Source of the DNA: Bryoerythrophyllum caledonicum
Taxonomy: Eukaryota > Streptophyta > Bryopsida > Pottiales > Pottiaceae
Assembly (NCBI GenBank): GCA_963971425.1
Contig: OZ020515.1
Location: 21,076,637 to 21,140,636, forward strand
Direction: 5' to 3'
DNA length: 64,000 bases
Position numbers and translations under genes: made by a program. Of this stretch, positions 55,850 to 64,000 are shown piece after piece. The number at the start of each line of letters is the position of its first letter. The stretch's first letter is position 1. The notes under the pieces are model-generated. The model saw only the letters and a program-made list of their open reading frames with translations. It ran no database searches and was not told where the DNA came from.

Positions 55850-57660
55850 ACCAACCGATGGCATCATGTTGTTGGAGCTCTTTGGAAGAATTGGCACAAG
55901 ATTGGCAACTATTTTATAAGTAGGGATCAAAGTCAAGCGTTACATTTACGTGGACGTGGATGAAGCTGCAAAGCATGTAGCCAAACCTGACTCATGGAAA
56001 CTGAGGACACAATTCCCAAAATTGTTGGCCATTAATGCCATTAAAACCTCCTTCTCTACACTTGTGGGTGATAATTCTTTGCTACCAGACGATGACATTC
56101 ACCATGTGGATCATTGTTAATCGGAGATTTGGACTTATTGTAAGGTCCCGGTAGTAATTTTTTGATGTTACTAAGTAGTTATGGCTAAAAAATAAAAGTG
56201 TGGATGAATCTGGACAGTGGATGAAACTGTCTAGACTTAAGATAAAATTGTCCGGATATAGATGTCATCCGTCCAGATATCTCTCATCCACTATGGAAGA
56301 TTAGGGTTTGGAGGGGGTAGAGAGCCGCCCTCTTGGACTTTGGAGCTCTGTCTTTTTTCTAGTCTCTTCGTGTTTAGCAACCTAGAGTGTGGAGGTGTGG
56401 TTAGAGAGCTAGGAAGTGAAGGTATTGTGTGGATCTAAAGTTGTAGTGAGTATGGAAGTGGATATGGAAGTTTGAGGAAGTAAAGCAAGACTTGCTACTC
56501 TTTATTGGGTATTTGTATTATGTTGTGAACGTCTGAGTAGACCTTGTTGTCCAAAGAACATTTGTGGAGAAACTTGGTTATGGATATTGTAGATCCGGCT
56601 TGAATACATCATATTTGAGATAGATCTAGCCCAATCCACTAAACCCTACACATTTCAAGTAGGTTAGAGTGAGAAACACGTCTGGATTTGTTGCGGGTGT
56701 ACTCTGATTCGTTGTAGTCCAGTGTGAAAACACTAGATCTGTGAATAAAACCTAAGAAAAACAACACAAACAAAGTTCCAACAAACTCTAGATTCAGATC
56801 TAGATTTGAATCTAGATCAAATCCGGAGTTTTAGACTCAGTAAAAGTCCGGTTCCGAACTTTTGTCATACAGCTTAGAGCTTCAGTTTGAATGAGCGTAG
56901 AGAAGACTTTTTAAGTGAACTTGAGGTGGAAATCTCCCTTTAACAGTCATGTTGACCTTGTCATTGTAGGATGGCCTTGCCAAGGCATGCCTATGGCAGA
57001 AAATCAAAACGAATTGAAGGACTCCCGTTCTTCTAGATTCTTTGATATGATTTGCATGCTACAGTTGCTTCAAACTTCTTAGAAACAACCCCGAGATTAT
57101 ATTGTGGAGAACGTGCCGGTGGTGAGCAATTCGAGGTCTAGGACATTGGAAAGTATGCACGGCATCCATCAGACTCCGGATTTGCTAGTTTTAATTGATG
57201 CGGGTGCAATGGGGTCAAGAGCACATCGACCAGGCTTGTGGACAAACCTCGCACCGACCGAGTTGCTACGGTCCATAGTGGGTCGCATTAAACGGCCGGA
57301 TGTGTACGTGAATGATATTCTAGATCCTCACAGGACACCATGACGCGTCTATCACAATGACCAAACACCCATGGTGGTGGTTAACTGCAAGAGAGAACTA
57401 CACAGGACTTTGCCCCCAAGGATTAGTTTTGCACGGTCTTATGCTTTTAAGGATAATGGCCGTGGGCTTGTACGGGATTCATTGTGATAGGAGATGGTGG
57501 AGCCTAATGCAGATTCTGAGCGGGAGAGAGCCATGGGCTTTTCCACTGGCACCACTAATGTGCATGGGATTTCTTAGCTAGAGCGACGGATTTTACTTGG
57601 TTAGGCAATGGATTTAAATTGCTTAGTACGGATTGTATCTTTAGTGGTTGCCAAACAAAA
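55850..57660 (+). pseudogene. DNMT3-like cytosine-5 DNA methyltransferase domain in a retrotransposon
   Basis: Transfers methyl from S-adenosylmethionine to cytosine C5 (family knowledge). Motifs in order: motif I LLELFGRIGTRLATIL (from 55869); an acidic YVDVDEAA segment (motif II position); then, after the insertion at 56139-56945, VDLVIVGWPCQGM with catalytic Cys at 56978 (motif IV); ENV at 57107-57115 (motif VI); LIDAGAMGSRAHRPGLW (57191-57241, motif VIII region); SERERAMGF (57515-57541, motif IX); ERRILLG (57581-57601) followed by AMDLNCLV (motif X). The IDA..(G)S.AHR..LW and RR.LLG..... patterns resemble DNMT3-type enzymes rather than bacterial or DNMT1/CMT types. It lies in frame with the retroviral polyprotein between protease and RT. 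Nine in-frame stops kill it. Confidence 0.85.
56139..56945. mobile_element. Probable solo LTR inside the methyltransferase region
   Basis: The 807-bp piece starts TG (TGTAAGGTCCCGG) and ends CA (CCCTTTAACA). Host reading stops at EIWTY on the left and resumes with VDLVIVGWPCQG on the right. Flanking pentamers CTTAT and GTCAT agree at three of five positions, compatible with an old target duplication. It has no coding capacity. Confidence 0.6.
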
Positions 57661-58188
57661 GCATTTTGCTTCTAGCTTGACTACTTGCATGGGCTATTAT
57701 GAGTTGCGGACGGCAGGAGAACCACTCGTCTCTGTCAAGGTGACAAACAAAGTGGTTGGGGGCAAGAGGGCCTTGGCACCTCATTTATGGAATATGTGGG
57801 GTGCGGCAAATCTTTTTGCAATGCCCAAGGCAAAGGATCTTCACCAAGGGCTGAGATTGGCTCACAAAAGGATGGATTTGGAGGAGGTCGCGGGGAAGAT
57901 GTTTTTGGAAGAGCAGACGGCCTCTCAAATGGAGGAAATTGGTAGTCTTAGCATGTTGGAGGGACTTGGAAGCATGGTGGATGTGCGGAAAGGTGGGCCT
58001 TCCTCAATTGGCATCCAATAGCAACCAAAGGTGGGCCTTCCTCAATTGGCATCCAATAGCAACCAAAGGTAGAGAAGCCTGCTCCAAAGGAACCAAAGGA
58101 GGCAGTGACCAAGGAAACTCAGAAATCGATAGTTGGCTCGGCAGATGGAGCAGTAGAGGTAGAGGAATAAGATTTTCCCAAGGAGTAG
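57661..58188 (+). pseudogene. Spacer between methyltransferase and reverse transcriptase
   Basis: Continues the methyltransferase frame as YYELRTAGEPLVSVKVTNKV, then LAPHLWNMWGAANLFAMPKA, then a Glu/Met-rich helix-like part to 58020. No domain recognised. The 38-bp duplication lies here. It could be a target-recognition extension of the methyltransferase or a linker. Confidence 0.5.
57992..58067. repeat. 38-bp tandem duplication in the pol spacer
   Basis: Two identical head-to-tail 38-bp units (57992-58029, 58030-58067). Not a multiple of three, so it shifts the frame between the methyltransferase and reverse transcriptase. Confidence 0.95.
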
Positions 58189-58990
58189 ATGGATTGTTTT
58201 GCGTTTATTTTGCACGATTTGGGATTGATGAAGGGACAAGAGGTATGTATTAAGCTGATAGATGAAGCACCAATTTATCGGAAGCCATTCAAGTATAGCG
58301 ACATCGAACGAAGGTTGATTTGCGCTCGTAAAGAGGAATTAGTGGCAGCAGGGCTAGTGGAGTTGGTGCCACCAAATTGTGAGTATGCATCGGCGACGGT
58401 TATGCCATCCAAGAAGGATATCTATGGTAATTGGACTGAAAAGAGGATGTGTGGTGATTATAGGAGGATTAATAAATTTACTAAATCAGACCGTTATGCC
58501 ATGCCAACTCCGGAGGAAAATTTTGAGGCCATTGGTCATGCTGAGGTATTGAGTACATTGGATTTATACTCTAGATACCACCTAATAGGACTAGAAGATG
58601 AGGACAAGGAGAAGACCACGTTCTTGGACATTGATATGGATGGAAAAGACTGGTTGTTCTAGTGGAAGTTCTTGCCATTTGGATTGAACAACGCATCAAC
58701 AAAATTCCAGAGGGTTATGAACCGGGTATTCTCAGGCTTGGACTTTGTGAGATGCTACATTGATGATATCATTTTCTTTAGCAAGAATCGAAAGCACTAT
58801 AGATTACACTTGATGGAGGTGTTTGCTAGATTAAGACTGCACAGTTTAAAGTTGCATCGTCATAAGTGTAAATTCTTCTTCGATTGTATTGAGTATTTAG
58901 GCCACATTATATATCCAAGTGGATAGAGTGTGGTAGCTAGCAAGGTGGACGTGGTGATGTCTATTCCCTGACCACGAGATGCTAGTAGGC
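58189..58990 (+). pseudogene. Gypsy reverse transcriptase
   Basis: Motifs in order: MCGDYRRINKFTKSDRYAMP, DLYSRYHLIGLEDEDKEKTT, KFLPFGLNNASTKFQRVMNR, the catalytic YIDDI (58756-58770) and KCKFFFDCIEYLGHII. TAG at 58660 and at 58924 replace conserved residues. Together with the following RNase H this is typical Ty3/gypsy pol. Confidence 0.9.
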
Positions 58991-58999
58991 TACGGACCT

Positions 59000-59560
59000 T
59001 CTTGTGCTTGTGTAACTATTATAGAAAGTTTGTAAAGACTTTCAGTGCTCTTGCAAAACCATTGACCATGTTGACAAGGAATGATCAACCTTGGATGTAG
59101 GAAAATGAGCAAGAGATGGCTTTTCAACAATTAAAGGACCATTTGGCATCAACATTGATACTTCAAAGGCCAATAGTAGGGAGGACTTACTAGCTACACA
59201 GAGATAGGAGCGCGTTGGAGATTGGCGTAGTATTGACGCAAATGGATGATGATGGGAAGGAGTTTGTGATTGCGTATAGTAGTTGGTCCAACAACAATGT
59301 AGAGGCTTAGTATAGCTCATATGAAGGAGAGTGATTGGGTGCCATTTGGATAATTGTCCATTTCAAATATTATCTTTATGGTAACGGAGTATTGTTTGTG
59401 ACTGATCATCAACCGTTGAAGTGGTTGATGGAACTTGACAAGCTAATAGCGAAACCGACGTGGTGGGCCTTGATGTTGATAGAGTACGACTTCAAAGTAG
59501 TTCACACAGCAAAGTTGATGAATATGGATGCTGACGGCCTTAGCCGTAATCCTGTTTGAA
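59000..59560 (+). pseudogene. Gypsy RNase H
   Basis: Reads FLCLCNYYRKFVKTFSALAK, AFQQLKDHLAST, LEIGVVLTQMDDDGKEFVIA, then VLFVTDHQPLKWLM and LMNMDADGLSRNP. The DHQPL and DALSR-type motifs are conserved in gypsy RNase H. Several in-frame stops (near 59097, 59190, 59308, 59330) disrupt it. Confidence 0.85.
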
Positions 59561-59822
59561 ACCAGGAGGATGTCACATGCGCTAGGTGGCACAGTAAAGG
59601 TGAAGCTGATTCGATGCTAGGTTGGCATTGTTCTGCGTTTCTTAATGACCATGTAGGAGATCCCACTGGAGAAGCTATTGTGGCCACGGTAGATGAGGAT
59701 GGAGGTAAGGAGTTTTAGGGCGCCAAAATCATCTTCGAAAATATGAATGTATTGCATTTTCTAAAAGATGGAGAAGTGGTGCCATCATGGTCCACTAAGG
59801 AGAGAGATCGAGTCTTGCAGAT

Positions 59823-60705
59823 TTATTCATGCACAAGAAGGTAAAAGTAAGAAGTAAATGTGGAAGTAGAAGATGGAAAAAAATAGTAGAAGTCAAGGAT
59901 AAATGGATCAATGTCAAAAATACAAATCAAAGAATACAATAAACATTGAATAGAGGTAAAAAATAAGGTAAAAAGGAAGATAAATATGCCTCGCTCAAGG
60001 CAACAGATTTTTGTGTTACTAAACAAGCAATAACTCAATTGTTTAGGATCCAATTGAGGCGTGCCTAGAACACAAGAGAAGTTGACTTCACGATCTGTAA
60101 CCCCCCAAAAGCGCAACTTCCAATTCGTTGTGAGTTGTCTGTACTAGCCGATCAAAGTTGGTGCTTTTAATCAACGTGGCAGCAAACCTCCCTTCACTAA
60201 AACGGCTACAACTTCTTCGTTATTGATATGGTGTAGATGTGTTTGGTGCTTTAAAAAGTTGATTTCAAGATCTCACTTCTCTCAAAAATTTAACTGCCAA
60301 TGCTATGTATCTAGCAAGATATATGCAACAAAAATTGCATGTGTAGAAAATAAATAAGATTGGAACCAAATTGACATGGCTTTGCCTGAGAGATGCGGAG
60401 AGTGGCTGCCTAAGACCTCTTAACCACCACAAGGTGGCCTAAGGGTGGCGGCTACATCTCCACAGTTAAAACCAACAATCTCTAACCAAGATCAATGGTC
60501 CAAATTAACTCAAAGTCCTAAATCTGATTATAAGGCTAGACATACACAAAACGACTAAACTAAAGAAATTTTGACAAAACTAACATCACCAATATGTTCA
60601 AAACACATTTAAACCTCGTGATTGATAATTCATAAATTCAAATCCGAGTTTTAAATCACCAAAAACCAATTGGTTCCTTAATATAATTGTTTATTTTGCT
60701 TGCAA

Positions 60706-60736
<31 letters not shown>

Positions 60737-61075
60737 TCTTCTATTTTTCTCTTTTCACTTTAACATAAGTGCCATACAATTTGAAGTGTCAATCTAACTT
60801 TTTGACTAGCTAAATCAAACACTAAACTACTAACTTGAACTACATAAAACAAAATACTAATAATAATTCACTAATGGGTTCTATGTCTCTTTTGCTTCTC
60901 GCAAGTCTAATTTTCTATTAATAACTCTAATTTTATCCTCCGCACTAATTAAAGGCTAGATGGAGCCCTTCTAACTCAAAAACTCTAGGTAACACTACGT
61001 GGTGCTATTAATCACAAACCTAACCACTAATTGCAACTAATGAGGTTGTCAATTACTAACTAATTACTAACCAAA
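59823..61075. other. Unidentified insertion between RNase H and integrase
   Basis: About 1.25 kb of AT-rich DNA with no pol coding, containing an AT/T run at 60709-60736. The pol reading stops near RDRVLQIYS on the left and resumes with LARVWPDGNKKVV on the right. I could not find inverted or direct ends, so the class is open. Confidence 0.5.
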
Positions 61076-61078
61076 ATT

Positions 61079-62130
61079 GTGGCGCTTTTAAGCACTCACA
61101 AGAGGACTCACCTAGCTAGAGTGTGGCCGGACGGTAACAAGAAGGTGGTGTCGGGTTCAACAGAGAGGGTGAAGCTGATCAAGCACGCTCATGAGGATCT
61201 AGGACACTTTGGAGTGCGAGGGACCTATAGTTTGCTACAAATTCACTATTGTTGGCAAGAGATGCAGTCACAAATCCAAGCTTTGGTTGCTCGGTCTATG
61301 GTGTGTGATTCGGTGCGAGCGTCTTTTAACGCTCCGATGCCACAATTGCAACTATTCCTAATTATGGGCTTGGGACATAGGTGGAGCTTGGATTTTGTAG
61401 GACCATTGCTAGTGACACCTTGAACCATCAAATATGTGTTGGTGATCATTGAACTTTTCTCAAAATGGATAGAGTTGATTGCATTGCCTGACATGTTCAG
61501 TGAAGGGGTCGCTTACTCTATTCTTGTTCATGTTCTAAGTTGCTTTGGAGTTCCAGCGGACGTACTCACTAACCAAGGGAGAGAATTCTTGGGTAACTTT
61601 CAGATGTTGTGTGAGCAAGGGATGATTGATCAATGCACTACTTCGAGGGATCACCCCTAAGTAGATGGATTGGCCGAGCCCATGGTGCAAACCGTCAAGT
61701 GGGGGCTTCGGAAGTACAACTTGGAGAAGGGACACCACCAAGATTGAGATTTGTACTTGCCGTGGAAAGCAATGGACTATCGGTATAGCAAACATGCATC
61801 CTTGGCGTCATTTTTACCTTACTATCTATGTTTGGAAGGCACCCGATTTTACTGAAGGCCATTCAAGCAAATGTTGACACTATATTGGCTAACATGGATA
61901 ATCGAGACACAAGGGCTCAAGTGTGTGAGCAACGTGCAGATTTGTTCAAAAGGGTGATGCCTATGGCATCTGAAAACATCTCAATTGCTCACCATCGGGA
62001 TACGTTGCCCTATGCTACAATGTGGAGAAGTGACTATACACCGCAAGTGCGTCGTTTCACGCCTAGAGACTCTATGTATTTACAGCAACCATCATCCACC
62101 ACCTTGGATGTGACAACATGATGGATAATT
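61079..62130 (+). pseudogene. Gypsy integrase
   Basis: HHCC-type zinc region HAHEDLGHFGVRGTYSLLQ (the first Cys of the CxxC pair is lost), then the rve core: HRWSLDFVGPLL with the first Asp, VLTNQGREFLGNF where the second catalytic Asp is Asn (a G-to-A type change), and VDGLAEPMVQTVKWGLRKYN with the Glu. After a frameshift near 61830 the C-terminal part continues as GRHPILLKAIQANVDTILAN, then MASENISIAHHRDT and RRFTPRDSMYLQ. Several stops. Inactive. Confidence 0.85.
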
Positions 62131-62139
62131 TTTAGATTT

Positions 62140-62440
62140 TTGAAGTGAAGGACTTAGGGGTGTTAATATTCGAGAGTAGTGATGGTAAGATGTGGAAGGA
62201 TTACACACGCAATTGCGCGCCTTGCCACTTGCCACTAATTGATGGAACTGTGCACCCTAGCCTCTCTCACATCTCCGTTGGATTGTGTTGTAGATTATGT
62301 GGTGGCGCCAAACGGGAGTCACAATGGTTATTTGTGATTTCTGTTCTACGGGGTGGCATTTTGAATGCTTAAGTCCACCTCTTTCGGAGGTACGAGTGGG
62401 TCAATGGTCTTGTCCAGAGTATTTAGCACATTGAGGGTCT
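62140..62440 (+). pseudogene. PHD-like finger at the integrase C-terminus
   Basis: After VKDLGVLIFESSDGKMWKDY and NCAPCHLPLIDGTVHPSL the reading enters a Cys/His cluster: CRLC (62287-62298 region), then after a one-base frame change VICDFCSTGWHFECLSPPLS and VGQWSCPEY. The C-x2-C, C-x2-C, H-x2-C, WxCP layout is that of a PHD finger (C4HC3); the last Cys is Tyr. PHD fingers bind histone H3 tails. In this place chromoviruses carry a chromodomain, so a targeting role is plausible (inference). Confidence 0.7.
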
Positions 62441-62684
62441 AAATATACAAAGCCTAACATTCAAAATGTTTTAGAAGCGATTAACGATGGGGCTCTACTT
62501 ACATCCAATCTACCCTTTTCTATGGAGTCTGTTAGCGTCTTTTCATGTGGATCACATTGACTCAATGGCCTTGAGAGGTTTTCATTCACAATTATCATTC
62601 AGTTGTATACAATTGTGTGGTTCACCGGTATGAAAGGTGCTTCAGCACGGGCAAAAGGGGCAAGTATAGGGGTACTTGTAGACC

Positions 62685-63486
62685 GTTTACTACTTCTTGG
62701 TGTATGAGGTTATGAGTCATTTATTTCTTTTCTCTAAGTCTAAATTGCTCATAGAGTATAAGTGTGTGTTGTTTCATTGTTTAACGGAGGTAATGGTGGT
62801 GGATTTGTCACCGCTACTCCGGATTTGTCTTTGATTGTGCGCTTTCACTTGATTAGCACGATGTTATCTTGGCACGATGCGGTTGTGGACGACAACTGTC
62901 ACATTCGGCGCGCCGGAGGTTTTGTGGAGGTTGATTTATGTGTTGTAAATCAACTAGGAGGTTAAGTGGCCAAAGGAAGACCTAGATTCTAGCTCAAGTT
63001 GGTAATTAGAGTTAGTATTAGGATATTGGTAGTGTCTTTTGACACCTCATTTGGGACTTGGAGTCCAAATGACCTCCACGTGTAGTTGAAGGAGACTCGT
63101 CTTTCTCAAGTTGAGTCTACCACATGATGAAGTGAGGGAGTGTGTATGTACGTGTACTTCATTAGCTTCATTGTTATTATGCGATCATTATTTAAGAATG
63201 GCATTGACTTGACTTTGTTGTATGTTTCCAAGTGGGTTTCACTTGTTTTCTTAGTAAATGGGCACTTAGAAACCGCTTATTACTTTTTGGCGTATGAGGT
63301 TATGAGTCATTTATTTATTTTTCCTCAATCTAGATTGTTGATAGTACGTAAGTGTGTTGTTTTGTTGTTTAACGAAGGTAACGGTGGTGGTTTTGTCACC
63401 GTTACTCCGGACTTGTCTCTAACTGTGCATTCTCACCTGATTACCTTGATGTTAACATGGCACAATGCGGTTGTTCACGACAATAG
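62685..63486 (+). repeat. Direct repeat of ~217 bp, two copies
   Basis: 62685-62900 and 63270-63486 share long blocks (for example 'tatgaggttatgagtcattt', 'ggtggtggatttgtcaccg' against 'ggtggtggttttgtcaccg', 'ctccgga.ttgtct') about 585 bp apart in the same orientation. They may be pieces of the polyprotein 3' end from two related elements, or part of an LTR. Frames in both read GGFVT.TPDLSL, so the repeat was probably coding once. Confidence 0.7.
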
Positions 63487-64000
63487 ATTTTTTTTGGTAA
63501 CACTAAAAATACCTTAGTTTCTACACATTCTTATTTTAAAAACAAGAAGAATTGCCAAGAACTTTCTTTCATTACTACCCGCTGTTATAAAATACAATAG
63601 TATACTCTATGGTATTAATATAATTCATCTCAATACTACCCTGCACATTTGTTCCAAATTCAAACTTTTGATTAAAGCATTATGAGTTTTTCTCTATTAG
63701 TCCAAAAAAATAAAGATTTTCTTCCTTACAAATAACCCGTATTTTTATTTTTTCTAAAATTTTCAACTATTGATCTTCAGAATTTGATTTTCAAGAGCCT
63801 ATCCAAATTGATTTGCACCTAACAAGTACAAATTGTCCTTTAGGGGTTAATCAAAGGAGTAGAGATTCATATGAAATGCCTTGGTCCTCTTGGAATTAAA
63901 TTGTTGTCAACCTTGGTTTGATGTTATTTCTCGCACAATTATCCACCCAAATTATTTTTATCTCGTGATGGTGATAGATATTGGGCTCACAAACTCGTGG
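63487..64000. other. AT-rich end with TTAA-element right ends
   Basis: At 63833-63850 ATTGTCCTTTAGGGGTTAA and at 63878-63898 CCTTGGTCCTCTTGGAATTAA are right-end sequences of TTAA family 1, 49 bp apart, without recognised left ends. No gene. Confidence 0.55.

Larger units (their letters stand above)
54060..62640 (+). mobile_element. Ty3/gypsy retrotransposon carrying a DNA methyltransferase and a PHD-like finger
   Basis: Order on the plus strand: gag knuckles (54152-54274), protease (about 55070-55450), cytosine-5 methyltransferase (55850-57650), spacer, reverse transcriptase (58189-58960), RNase H (59040-59560), integrase (61079-62130), PHD-like finger (62284-62432). PR-RT-RH-IN is the Ty3/gypsy order. 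Two insertions split it: a probable solo LTR (56139-56945) and an unidentified about 1.25-kb piece (59823-61075). Neither LTR of the element was identified. The reading is broken by many stop codons and a few frameshifts, so it is a dead copy. Confidence 0.85.

Noticed and set aside
56960-57620. Bacterial restriction-modification methyltransferase contamination
   Set aside because: The IDA..GS.AHR and RR.LLG patterns are DNMT3-like, and the domain is continuous with gypsy protease and RT in one decayed polyprotein.

Overview
The window looks like nuclear DNA of a land plant, probably a non-seed plant of bryophyte grade. The evidence is four intron-containing plant genes: a GH1 beta-glucosidase, a CYP71-clan P450, a DWF1-type sterol reductase and a plastid DUF3143 protein. 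Arabidopsis-type telomere words, plant copia and Ty3/gypsy retrotransposons, and GC-rich exons set in AT-rich intergenic DNA agree with this. The exact lineage is inference. No rRNA, tRNA or CRISPR array was recognised.

Layout. 0-10 kb holds transposon and gene debris: the 3' end of a non-LTR element with a restriction-like endonuclease, a GRAS fragment, an unknown coiled-coil ORF, and several MITE-like elements flanked by TTAA. 10.2-13.3 kb (-) is an 11-exon beta-glucosidase with an N-terminal membrane anchor. 16.9-18.2 kb (+) is the three-exon DUF3143 gene. 18.5-27.3 kb holds gene and transposon fragments (WrbA-like exon, copia gag, hAT, Ty3/gypsy gag-protease). 27.7-29.7 kb (-) is the P450. 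33.1-42.9 kb is one copia retrotransposon (-), with both LTRs, primer-binding site and purine tract visible, into which three other elements have jumped, including a Tc1/mariner element with ~580-bp inverted repeats. 43-44.8 kb holds a TIR element and a Helitron fragment carrying telomere-like repeats. 46.1-48.9 kb (-) is DWF1. 49.6-52.5 kb is a pogo/Tigger-like transposon. 54.0-63.5 kb is a decayed Ty3/gypsy polyprotein (+).

The most interesting item is that Ty3/gypsy element. Between its protease and reverse transcriptase it carries a cytosine-5 DNA methyltransferase domain of DNMT3-like type (55.85-57.65 kb), split by a probable solo LTR, and beyond its integrase it carries a PHD-finger-like module (62.28-62.43 kb). 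The proposed system is a retrotransposon that brought its own DNA methylation enzyme and a chromatin reader. The copy is dead, and its stop codons are the kind produced by C-to-T or G-to-A change, as expected of a heavily methylated element. A second gag-protease fragment at 25-27 kb belongs to a related protease type.

The four host genes show no sign of working together; each stands alone between transposon-rich stretches. Exon joins were worked out by hand from GT/AG sites, reading phase and family expectation. No alignment or search was run.
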